64,000 nt of DNA from a virus: positions 1 to 64,000 of the IMG/VR virus record IMGVR_UViG_3300030450_001823; one strand, given 5' to 3'. The first letter of the stretch is position 1; every line of letters begins with the position of its first letter. Below are positions 21,586 to 29,351 of this stretch, piece after piece. Below the pieces are notes generated by a model that ran no database searches, had not been told where the DNA came from, and saw only the letters and a program-made list of their open reading frames with translations. The position numbers and the translations under genes were made by a program.

Positions 21586-23046
21586 ATGTTACTAGCAGAA
21601 GCGGCTGACATCTCTGAAAATCTCAGGCGGCTGTATCGCAAGATGCTGACCGACCGTGAGAATCGCTCGATGTATTTTTCACAGGCACTCACTGTTATTC
21701 AACAGGCTACAAGGGATGTAGGAGATGAGATGGAGTCGCTGATAGATATTTTCTATCCTAAGTATTCCCGATACCAAAGGCAGTTCACTACTATACATTG
21801 GGTCAGAGGAGACCTATGTAAAAAATTATCAATATCCCCATTGGTGTGGGATGAGTCACTGGCAGGTAAGCCTATCATTCCTCTACTATCGTTAGAGTCA
21901 CCTGAGTATGGGGGTGAAGGGATGACAGTCAAACAAGCCCTTACTCTCATGCCTCGCATACAAGACCTAGGGTTCCTAGCGGTTGCCAACAAAATGAATG
22001 AGAAAGAGGCGTTGTTATTTTGGTCAAGGGCACTTGATGAAAGTCCGATGATGCCTGTTGATAGATTCCTCCAAATGGTATCTTACCTAGGAGACGGACA
22101 CTCTCAGAGTCTAACGGCCATCAGAAGGATGCTTGAGACTATGAGTCCAGCAGAAGTGCTAAACAAACTATTCGCAGAGGAAAAGGTAGACCTCGATATA
22201 AGGACCATGCAACCCGGAATCGCTTTCAAGGGTCCTATCTATAGAGCGTGGAATAAACTGGTGACGCCTACAGAAGTATACGCCGAGGTTGTATCAAAGC
22301 CAAGGAGATACCTGCACATAACTGAGTTTCCAATCGGAGTGTTTAAGGGTGTCTTGTACAATAGAGACCGTCAGGTTGTGGGAAAGTTGTCAGAGTCAGT
22401 ATTACCTTACAAGCAAGAGGCTATCTTTGAAGTAGAGGCAGACATAACTAATGTCAAATGTATAACCGATGTCTTGTCAATAGGTGATGATTGGAATATA
22501 CATAAGTTAGATTATGTCGACCGTATTTCCTACCTAAATAGATTAGAATTAAAGTGCCCTGTTAAAACTGGCAAGCCCTTGTCAGCCTCTACAGATTTGA
22601 GCCATTTGCTTGAGTCCCTTGGAGAGCAAGAGCGATTGAGATTAACCAACAAGGGTGCGTTTAAGATAGGAGGAGAAGGCGGCTGGCTGATACTCAAAGA
22701 CGCATTCCATATCCATTTACTAGTGAGTGCTATTAGAAAGGATGAGGAGTTCAATACGCATGTAAGGCTCGCTGCTATGGATGGCTACGAGATGTATGAA
22801 GTAGGTGAGATGGAGATACCTGTAGGGCCAGCGCAGCAGATGAGGCAGCGGCTCGCTAGAGACGGAGTACTGGCAGGTACTGGCTGGCTACCTGTAGACG
22901 AATACGCTATGGTGGTGCTGTTAGAAATAAGCGCCTTTGACTTAGATTCACTTACGCTCAAGCAAGGTAAATTAGAATACCTAGATGAGAGCATGGGCTA
23001 CAGTGATGTTTCCCAATTGACTGATTTGATAGAAACGATAGACTGA
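21586..23046 (+). CDS. DNA ligase-like protein, probably without catalytic lysine
   Basis: 486 residues. The order of segments resembles ATP-dependent DNA ligases: a helical N-terminal domain; TEVYAEVVSKPRRYLHI (about 224-240), where ligases have YAExKxDGxRxQIH (motif I); CITDVLSIGDDW (about 296), like the FDVLYLDG motif; and GEGGWLILKDA (about 363), like EGxVxKDP (motif IV). The position of the adenylated lysine appears to be Val. If the alignment is right, it is an inactive or altered ligase. If wrong, it is an unknown protein. It lies just before the clamp loader. Start ATG 21586 follows GAGGAATAATC. Confidence 0.4.
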   Translation: MLLAEAADISENLRRLYRKMLTDRENRSMYFSQALTVIQQATRDVGDEMESLIDIFYPKYSRYQRQFTTIHWVRGDLCKKLSISPLVWDESLAGKPIIPLLSLESPEYGGEGMTVKQALTLMPRIQDLGFLAVANKMNEKEALLFWSRALDESPMMPVDRFLQMVSYLGDGHSQSLTAIRRMLETMSPAEVLNKLFAEEKVDLDIRTMQPGIAFKGPIYRAWNKLVTPTEVYAEVVSKPRRYLHITEFPIGVFKGVLYNRDRQVVGKLSESVLPYKQEAIFEVEADITNVKCITDVLSIGDDWNIHKLDYVDRISYLNRLELKCPVKTGKPLSASTDLSHLLESLGEQERLRLTNKGAFKIGGEGGWLILKDAFHIHLLVSAIRKDEEFNTHVRLAAMDGYEMYEVGEMEIPVGPAQQMRQRLARDGVLAGTGWLPVDEYAMVVLLEISAFDLDSLTLKQGKLEYLDESMGYSDVSQLTDLIETID

Positions 23047-23071
23047 GAAGTTCCGGTTATAAATAAACAAG
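23041..23071 (+). promoter_or_regulatory. Archaeal TATA promoter, copy 7 of 7, replication unit
   Basis: GACTGAGAAGTTCCGGT at 23041-23057, TATAAATA at 23058-23065, AACAAG after it. Its first six bases include the stop codon of the ligase-like gene. The start ATG 23088 is 30 bases from the TATA box, so transcription should begin at or within a base or two of the start codon, giving a leaderless message. It heads about 15 kb of replication genes. Confidence 0.85.
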
Positions 23072-23087
23072 AAAGGATAGTGAAGTG

Positions 23088-24017
23088 ATGAATTGGAGAG
23101 AGAAGTACCGACCTACTACCCTGAGTGAGTTAGTAGGCCATAGTGACTTTGTAGCATCTGCTACTAACTGGGCACTAGAGTCCTGTCCTCCTAACCTACT
23201 GATTGTGGGTCCACCGGGTGTCGGTAAAAGCAGTGCGGTATATGCATTAGCAAAGGATATACTGGGAGAGTTCTTCGACCCAATGAACTTCATCGTAACC
23301 AATGCAAGTGACGATAGAGGCATTGATTACATTAGGCAACTCAAGCGGATAAGTAAGAAGAAAGGACTTGGCGTTAGTCGCATAATTATATTTTTAGACG
23401 AGGCAGACAACCTCACATCAGCAGCACAGAAGGCTCTTCGCCAAATCATGGAAGAGAGTCACGAGTCTGCTATATTCATACTTACAGCAAATGACATCAG
23501 CCCTATACACGCTGCGATTAGGGATAGGTGCTTGACATACGAGTTCAAGCCTATACACCATGCCGACACAGGTAGACTGGGTACTATCATCAATGCGGAG
23601 GGCAGACCCGCAGAATGGAACAATCATCTATCTATGCTTTTACAGAACTGTAACGGTAGTCTTAGAAAAGCAATTGATGTAATCGAGAGTATACGCAATG
23701 AACCGGATGCACTTGTAAATTACCTCAAGCGAGACACTAACTCACTTAACAAAGCGGCCCTAAATCTAATGGGTTCTGATTTCCCGCAGGTTACCGCCCT
23801 GCTCGTCAATTCGATGGAAAGCGGTTACAGTCGTCTAGGTGTGCTCAAGGGCCTTAGACAGCGTGCCAAGCCTCTCATGGAGAGTGAGAGTGACTGGCAC
23901 ACATTCATGCTCACATATGGCGAGTTCGTCATGCTGGCTACACAGTGGCCGGATGATGACTTGGCGTTTGTTGAGTATTTTGTAGCAAAACTAAAGAGAA
24001 ATATGGAGGAGAAATAG
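23088..24017 (+). CDS. rfcS: Replication factor C small subunit (clamp loader)
   Basis: 309 residues starting MNWREKYRPTTLSELVG, the standard RFC box near the N-terminus. GPPGVGKS (41-48) is Walker A; FLDEAD with D104 is Walker B; ALRQIMEE follows and IRDRCLTYEF (about 143) carries the SRC-type arginine finger in the form DRC. The C-terminal helical collar is shorter and more diverged. It loads the sliding clamp onto primed DNA using ATP. First gene of the seventh unit. No large subunit is visible in this window, so it may work as a homo-oligomer or with the host large subunit. Confidence 0.95.
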   Translation: MNWREKYRPTTLSELVGHSDFVASATNWALESCPPNLLIVGPPGVGKSSAVYALAKDILGEFFDPMNFIVTNASDDRGIDYIRQLKRISKKKGLGVSRIIIFLDEADNLTSAAQKALRQIMEESHESAIFILTANDISPIHAAIRDRCLTYEFKPIHHADTGRLGTIINAEGRPAEWNNHLSMLLQNCNGSLRKAIDVIESIRNEPDALVNYLKRDTNSLNKAALNLMGSDFPQVTALLVNSMESGYSRLGVLKGLRQRAKPLMESESDWHTFMLTYGEFVMLATQWPDDDLAFVEYFVAKLKRNMEEK

Positions 24018-24019
24018 AT

Positions 24020-25312
24020 ATGACAGAAGATAAAAAATGGCCTGACGCTTCGATAGAGCGCTTACAGGCATATGCAGATAGAACAGGAGTAAAGGTAGGA
24101 GAGGCCGTCAATGAGTTCAAGAAGTGGCTCAAGGCGGAGTTTTCTGTAGACAATCCGTTGGATGAAGACGAATACCTATTGGTAGAATGGACTGAAATGT
24201 TCGTAATTGAAACACGAAACTTAGGTGGTAGCGGCGGCAGTAGCCGAGCGACTTCTACTTATGTGGGTCACCTTGTAGGTATAGAAGACACCTCTCGTGA
24301 CATGAGAAAGAGTGCTAGAGAAAATGCACTTAATATGTTCCGTGCTAATAGCGACAGAGCGATTAGTGAGAAATTAATCGGTATAGTTACCGCTAAAGAA
24401 GGCGTATGGCACATCAATGGAGAGGCAACTACAGAGCGAGTCGATGGTAGCAACTTACCTTGGTTCGCTCTTGAAGAAGGGGATACGATTTTATGTCTAC
24501 TCAACACCAATGCTGCGAGTGCAAGTGTAGGTAAGCCTATGGCACCTACTAGTTTCACACGCACTTTGTACTTACTAGGCTCCGAGGAAAAGAGCAACAA
24601 GATTGGCCTTTGGAGAGTTACACTCAATGGTAAGTCAATGGATGCTGAATACAATTACCACGAACCGTGTAAGGTACAAGTCATACCACCTAAAGACATC
24701 ACTAGGGACACGCTGTACACTAACAGGGATTTCCATACAACCATTGAATACACGGATTCATTCGTACCTGACAACCTTCGTCAAGAATTACAGGCACAAA
24801 GATTCTTACTCAACGAGAACATGCACGACGCATCAGTTGACTTGAGCGAACTAGCAGAAGCACACGCTGACCGTAAGATTAAGTTACCTAGCGGGGTTAC
24901 ACTAAACCCTACTATCATTGTGAAAGGGAATGTCAGTCGTTTGAATAAACAAGCGATGGATAGCGAGTATGATGCGACAGGTCGCTCTTACCGTATGAAT
25001 ATCACCAGCCTATCTCTACAATCTCGTAACGGTAGAGACAGCGCTCAATCAGAAGTGACCGTATGGATTCCGGGTCGACTACATGACGAACACCACCCGT
25101 TTGAATACGAACTAGATGGGATAAAGGATAACTGGACTGCTTATGCAGAGAAAACACCGGTGATTGTATTCGGTCGACTTAAGATGCGCCCATACCAAGA
25201 TGATATGTTACCAAGTATCACTGCACTGGGTATCTATGTACCGCCACGCACCGCTCGCCCAGCAGGTGGTAGCGGCAGTACAGACCTCAACCAATTCGGA
25301 GGTGATGAGTGA
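24020..25312 (+). CDS. RPA-like single-stranded DNA-binding protein
   Basis: 430 residues. Several beta-rich, OB-fold-like segments occur (about 40-140, 150-225 and 285-420), and the C-terminus is a Gly/Ser linker plus acidic tip (GGSGSTDLNQFGGDE), the usual partner-binding tail of SSB and RPA proteins. Between clamp loader and RecA-type ATPase, this is where a single-strand-binding protein is expected. GGAGGAGAAATAGAT precedes ATG 24020. The assignment rests on layout and context rather than on a signature motif. Confidence 0.6.
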   Translation: MTEDKKWPDASIERLQAYADRTGVKVGEAVNEFKKWLKAEFSVDNPLDEDEYLLVEWTEMFVIETRNLGGSGGSSRATSTYVGHLVGIEDTSRDMRKSARENALNMFRANSDRAISEKLIGIVTAKEGVWHINGEATTERVDGSNLPWFALEEGDTILCLLNTNAASASVGKPMAPTSFTRTLYLLGSEEKSNKIGLWRVTLNGKSMDAEYNYHEPCKVQVIPPKDITRDTLYTNRDFHTTIEYTDSFVPDNLRQELQAQRFLLNENMHDASVDLSELAEAHADRKIKLPSGVTLNPTIIVKGNVSRLNKQAMDSEYDATGRSYRMNITSLSLQSRNGRDSAQSEVTVWIPGRLHDEHHPFEYELDGIKDNWTAYAEKTPVIVFGRLKMRPYQDDMLPSITALGIYVPPRTARPAGGSGSTDLNQFGGDE

Positions 25313-26319
25313 TGGGAGGCTGGGATGCATTAGCAGCAGCACCTGTTGAAGAGGAGGCTCCGGTAGTTAAAGAGGTGAAAGAAGAGAAGGTGAAAGAAGA
25401 ATCAAAGGCACCAATCACTTCAACTGCCTTTGTCAGCAAGTTTCCTAGCATAGACGAAGAGATGCTTAGTTTGGCAAATCCACCTAAGTTTCCACCGTCT
25501 AACATAATGTGCGGTATAGTAGGTCACGAAGGTGGCGGTAAGACAGGTATAGCGATGGATGGGCACATGCATAGATACACCGATGGCGAACTCATGTATG
25601 TTATCGACTTCGACAACGGAGCAATGGCTTGTCATCAGGCTCACTACAACGGTGACCCTCGTATCCGTATATTCAGACCTTGGGTCATGCAGGTAGAAGA
25701 CCGCACTGCTTACAATTACCTCGCTACATATCAGCGTGTCATGGACTTAGCCAAATACGCTGTAGAATACGCTGAGAAACAACAAGAAGAAGGCTTCGAC
25801 GAACCTATACTCAAGTCATTCTTAGTCACTGGCGTAGACCAATTCGATAGTGTCTGTATCAACAACATGAAGATATACGACTTAGAGATGAATGCAACGG
25901 ATGCTATCGAGGCATCTGCTGCTAAACTTAACTCAGAAATCGGTTGGAACTGGAACATACGCTCTACTAGATTCAAGCAACTGACTGCTATCTGTCAGAA
26001 ACTAAACGCACTTGGTGTAGATGTGTACTGGGAAACCCACCTCAAAGAAGACAAAGAAGGCAAAGTCGGCTTCGATGGTTGGAAGTTCGCATGGGAAAAG
26101 AGTGCTAACAACGATTTGTTTCAGATAATTTGGTGCAAGTCAAAGGTAATTCGTAACAATGACGGCTCTGAAACTGGAGAGGTGCGGCACTACGCTGACT
26201 TCTTCAAACAGAAGACCAATTCTAATCTCAAAGGGCAAGAACGCACTTACTTCGTAACGAAAAAGGGCGAGGATGCTGAATGGTTCGGGCTATCTGAACT
26301 GCGTGATGGGGTACTTTGA
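25312..26319 (+). CDS. RecA-fold ATPase (Sak4/RadA-like)
   Basis: 335 residues. After a Pro/Glu/Lys-rich N-terminal linker (about 8-40) comes GHEGGGKTG (from G71, Walker A) and later FLVTGVDQFDSV (Walker B). YVIDFDNGAMACHQ fits the P-loop NTPase fold seen in phage Sak4 and RadA-type recombinases. Likely role: strand annealing or recombination linked to replication, acting with the upstream RPA-like protein. One base overlaps the upstream stop (TGATG). Confidence 0.75.
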   Translation: MGGWDALAAAPVEEEAPVVKEVKEEKVKEESKAPITSTAFVSKFPSIDEEMLSLANPPKFPPSNIMCGIVGHEGGGKTGIAMDGHMHRYTDGELMYVIDFDNGAMACHQAHYNGDPRIRIFRPWVMQVEDRTAYNYLATYQRVMDLAKYAVEYAEKQQEEGFDEPILKSFLVTGVDQFDSVCINNMKIYDLEMNATDAIEASAAKLNSEIGWNWNIRSTRFKQLTAICQKLNALGVDVYWETHLKEDKEGKVGFDGWKFAWEKSANNDLFQIIWCKSKVIRNNDGSETGEVRHYADFFKQKTNSNLKGQERTYFVTKKGEDAEWFGLSELRDGVL

Positions 26320-26390
26320 GATACACATATGGGGTTCTTGATAAGGTAATTGGAGTGCAGCCCTCCCCCGGCCTGTGTATAGGAGATGAT
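26320..26390 (+). other. 71-base leader between ATPase and clamp genes
   Basis: Longest gap inside the replication unit. It contains a pyrimidine block CCCTCCCCC at about 26361-26369, complementary to the AGGAGA ribosome site at 26381, and GGAG at 26352 that could pair with it instead. The reading frame of the next gene is open through it from TTG 26316, so a longer protein is also formally possible. Confidence 0.35.
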
Positions 26391-27155
26391 ATGATGACTA
26401 ATTTTACTATAAAAACCGATAATTTACAGAACTTTCTAAACAGCCTTGGTAAAGACTTGGCAGATGTTGTTATCAATGTGAATGACAATGGTATATCTGC
26501 GGAGGTTGGCAGGGACACTCATTACATAAAGCGGAGTATGGACTGCGGTGTTACCAAAACCGGCAGTATCAATATCAGCGACCTACCTAAGTGTAAGTCA
26601 TTTCTGAACACATGTAAAAAGGTAGAAGTGTCAGTGACTCAGAACAGTCGCACAGGTACTTTGCACATTAGAACAGATGGGACTTCTTTACAACTCCCGA
26701 CCTCTTCTTACATACAGTCGCAAGATAAGGTCGGCTTAATATCGAAGTTGATAAAGCAGTCTCAGGAAAACATGTGGCAAACATGGCACAGTCAGAAACT
26801 AAACTACCATGCAAAGGTCTCAGGCGATTCCCTCAAACCTGCTACTAACTTTAGTAAGGTACTAGGGGGTAAGTTTGCGTGCAAGACTGAGTTCGACCCA
26901 CAAGGTAAGGAATTGGTGATTAGAGGCGGTACTAAGAGCAAGGGTACTATGTTCGTAAAGGCACCTTTGTTCGACATCGCCTCTCCTTCAATATCTGCTA
27001 AGTCTGCTTTTGATTCTTGGTTACCTGAGTTACTAAACAACCTACCACGAGGCGACTTATACATATACACAGGTGATGAAACAGTATTGGTATTGGAGCA
27101 ACCTGAGACTAATTTCCTAATGGTGGTTATTGACCAAGAATACGAGGAGGACTGA
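26391..27155 (+). CDS. Sliding clamp (PCNA-like)
   Basis: 254 residues from ATG 26391 (or 26394) after AGGAGATGAT. The length equals a PCNA subunit. The N-terminal NFTIKTDNLQNFLNSLGKDL is a typical clamp start, ISAEVGRDTHYIKRSM fits the first beta strands, and the final GDLYIYTGDETVLVLEQPE and FLMVVIDQEYEED resemble the C-terminal PCNA strands with acidic tail. Identity is low and no PIP-binding loop could be pinned down. Context (RFC, PolB) supports it. It would form the ring that tethers the polymerase. Confidence 0.65.
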   Translation: MMTNFTIKTDNLQNFLNSLGKDLADVVINVNDNGISAEVGRDTHYIKRSMDCGVTKTGSINISDLPKCKSFLNTCKKVEVSVTQNSRTGTLHIRTDGTSLQLPTSSYIQSQDKVGLISKLIKQSQENMWQTWHSQKLNYHAKVSGDSLKPATNFSKVLGGKFACKTEFDPQGKELVIRGGTKSKGTMFVKAPLFDIASPSISAKSAFDSWLPELLNNLPRGDLYIYTGDETVLVLEQPETNFLMVVIDQEYEED

Positions 27156-27157
27156 AT

Positions 27158-27667
27158 ATGATAAGACAAGGCACTAAACGGACAGGCGTTGTTTCAATGG
27201 GTAACTGCATTGTCAATGCTATGTATAATCGAATGGTAATTTTAGAAGAGCATTTGCATAGAGTAAAGGATAAAGACCCTGCGAATGTGAAAATATGCGT
27301 AGGCTCAATGGGGTTCAAATCGGATGACGGTTTGATACATTGGGAATATGGTGACCCATCGCGTACTGGTAATGATGGTTGGGACAACTTAGGAGGTATA
27401 GATGCTCACGCATGGCTTACTTACACTGATACCAAAGGCAATGAGATAATCATTGACCCTTGGTTTAGGGGATATGAGCGTATCTGTAACCTATGGAATG
27501 TTCGTGCCAAAGACAGGCGTAATTGCAGAACATATTTTCAGATTGAAAGCGCAGATACGCACGAAGTTATTTACATGACAATGGCTATTATGGCAGAAAT
27601 GAAAAAGAAGGTCCCTAGGGACTTGAGCAAATGGCTCAGGGAAAGAAGGCTCGGTGAGGAGGAATGA
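27158..27667 (+). CDS. Cys-His-Asp protein, transglutaminase-like candidate
   Basis: 169 residues. GNCIVNAMY (C17), GGIDAHAWLTYTD (H84) and NEIIIDPWF (D100) give the order and spacing of a transglutaminase-like or papain-like Cys-His-Asp triad, in which AHxWxxY and IDP are characteristic. It could be a protease, amidase or acyl transferase. The position between clamp and polymerase is unusual for such a fold. GAGGAGGACTGAATATG is the start cassette. Confidence 0.55.
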   Translation: MIRQGTKRTGVVSMGNCIVNAMYNRMVILEEHLHRVKDKDPANVKICVGSMGFKSDDGLIHWEYGDPSRTGNDGWDNLGGIDAHAWLTYTDTKGNEIIIDPWFRGYERICNLWNVRAKDRRNCRTYFQIESADTHEVIYMTMAIMAEMKKKVPRDLSKWLRERRLGEEE

Positions 27668-28035
27668 TAATCAATTTAACACCTCATGAAATAAACTTAG
27701 TTTCTCACGGCGAGAATGTAACGATACCAAAAGGAATATCAGTAGCAAGAGTGACTAATGCAAAATCGAGCGTTAAGCACATTAAGTACGATGGTCATTC
27801 AATACCAGTAGTTCAACTCACCGGCTCTAAAATCATAGTAAGAACTGGGCTTAGTGAAGAAGATTGGGATAATTTTGTTAAGTTTGAAGAAAAATTACAT
27901 GGAGATTGTCTCTTCATAGTGAGCCACATTACTAGGATGTACATGTCGACTCATACAGACAAAGTCCTCACAATCAACTCAAACTTAACCGGTCTAATAT
28001 CTCACGAAGGTGCGTACATGGAGATGAAAGAGTGA
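27664..28035 (+). CDS. Conserved phage-type NLTPH protein
   Basis: Begins MIINLTPHEINLVSHGENVT and continues IPKGISVARVT; later IPVVQLTG and CLFIVSHITRMYMSTH. The same series (NLTPHxV, IPPSGxVARV, GIPVV, YIVSxLVA, DVxxPxTG) marks a small protein family of unknown function found in many phages and bacteria. Possibly a nucleotide- or NAD-related binding protein, but no role is established. ATGA start. Confidence 0.65.
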   Translation: MIINLTPHEINLVSHGENVTIPKGISVARVTNAKSSVKHIKYDGHSIPVVQLTGSKIIVRTGLSEEDWDNFVKFEEKLHGDCLFIVSHITRMYMSTHTDKVLTINSNLTGLISHEGAYMEMKE

Positions 28036-29351
28036 TAATCGACACATACAGACCTGACCCCGAAGGTCCTGACCATATCTACAAGAGATGGCGAGACTCA
28101 GAGGGCGCTCTCATAGAAGAGCACATCTCTGACTTCAAGCCCTATTTTTGGATTAAAGAATCTACTCCACCTCGTGTTGTTAATCGCATACTAGGTCGCT
28201 ACCCCGGTTCAGAAATAGACTGGAATGATACAGCAGTAGCACTGCGTACTGATGAAAAGTTAGTCAAAGTGTATGCGTTTAGAACTAGCGACATTAGGCA
28301 GATGTGCCATGAGTTCAGAGTGACTTGGGAGGGCGACTTTAGCCTAGCAGATAGGTACCTTATAGATGAGATAGAGGAGATGCCTCAATGGAAACCAAGG
28401 GTATGGCACTTCGATTTAGAATGGGACCCCAAGACTGACGAGACTACAGTTATGGCAGTAATCGACAATTACAACAACCGTAACATAGCATTTTGCTGGC
28501 AAGATAATGACCCAAAGGGACTAGCGAATAAGTGGGAGACAACAGAGCGTGAGGTTGAATATGAAGTCAACGAAGTTCCTGTTAAGTTCACTTATGAGCG
28601 GTACGAATATGGCTCAGAGAGGGAAATGCATCAGGCTTTTATGAACTATATGGATGAATGTAATCCTGACATATTCGTGGCACATGCAATAATGTGGGCG
28701 GACCTCCCGCATCTTATCAGGCGTTTGCCTGAGTTTAGGCAACTAAGTCCTCTAAACCGTGTACTGCGACCACCTAACAAATCTGACTCAAAGGGCTATG
28801 ACTATGTGGCCCAACCGATTATAGGTAGGCTATGCTTTGACACAGCCGCCCCTATCAGAAGCGGTAGTGGATTTGAGCGCGTATGGAAAGATAGCGGTCA
28901 GCCTCAGTTGAAGAATAGAAAACTAGACACCATAGCCAAAGCCTGTAACATGGGAGGTAAGTTCGACATGGATGTATTCACTGGATGGGCCGAGCGCTTT
29001 GATGACTATGTCGACTACTGTATGCAAGATACAATTCTACTCAAACGAATAGATGAAGACAACCATGTTCTAAACTTCTTCTTATCCTTACAAAGATTAT
29101 GCGGTGTACGCTTCTCTTCATGTCACAATGTAACGAGGTTCGCTCGTGGCCTACTTAGTAGACGCACTCACTTGAAAGCCCCGACTAAGTCTAATCAGGA
29201 GAAAAGGGAGTACGAAGGTGCATTCATACCTCCGCCCTCACCGGGTCGATACGAGAGTGTAGCCTGTGTAGATTACAAGGGGCTGTACCCCTCACTAATC
29301 CTCTCGCATAACCTCTGCTGGACTACACAAGTAAAAGGTGATGCCCGATGA
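28032..29351 (+). CDS. polB-N: DNA polymerase B, N-terminal half (exonuclease and motif A)
   Basis: 439 residues from GTG 28032 (GTGA overlap). Exo I is FDLE (D128, E130), Exo II lies in VAHAIMWADLPHL (D224), Exo III is YCMQD (Y329, D333), so proofreading should be intact. Motif A is VDYKGLYPSLI (D414). The ORF stops 25 residues after that Asp, right before the fingers region. The rest of the enzyme is in the next ORF. Together they copy viral DNA with the clamp and clamp loader. Confidence 0.93.
   Translation: MIIDTYRPDPEGPDHIYKRWRDSEGALIEEHISDFKPYFWIKESTPPRVVNRILGRYPGSEIDWNDTAVALRTDEKLVKVYAFRTSDIRQMCHEFRVTWEGDFSLADRYLIDEIEEMPQWKPRVWHFDLEWDPKTDETTVMAVIDNYNNRNIAFCWQDNDPKGLANKWETTEREVEYEVNEVPVKFTYERYEYGSEREMHQAFMNYMDECNPDIFVAHAIMWADLPHLIRRLPEFRQLSPLNRVLRPPNKSDSKGYDYVAQPIIGRLCFDTAAPIRSGSGFERVWKDSGQPQLKNRKLDTIAKACNMGGKFDMDVFTGWAERFDDYVDYCMQDTILLKRIDEDNHVLNFFLSLQRLCGVRFSSCHNVTRFARGLLSRRTHLKAPTKSNQEKREYEGAFIPPPSPGRYESVACVDYKGLYPSLILSHNLCWTTQVKGDAR

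Noticed and set aside
24938-24956. An eighth promoter copy (GTTTGAATAAACAAGCG) in the RPA-like gene
   Set aside because: It shares AATAAACAAG but lacks the TATA core and the GTTCCGG block, and lies in the middle of a gene with no start after it. Probably chance.
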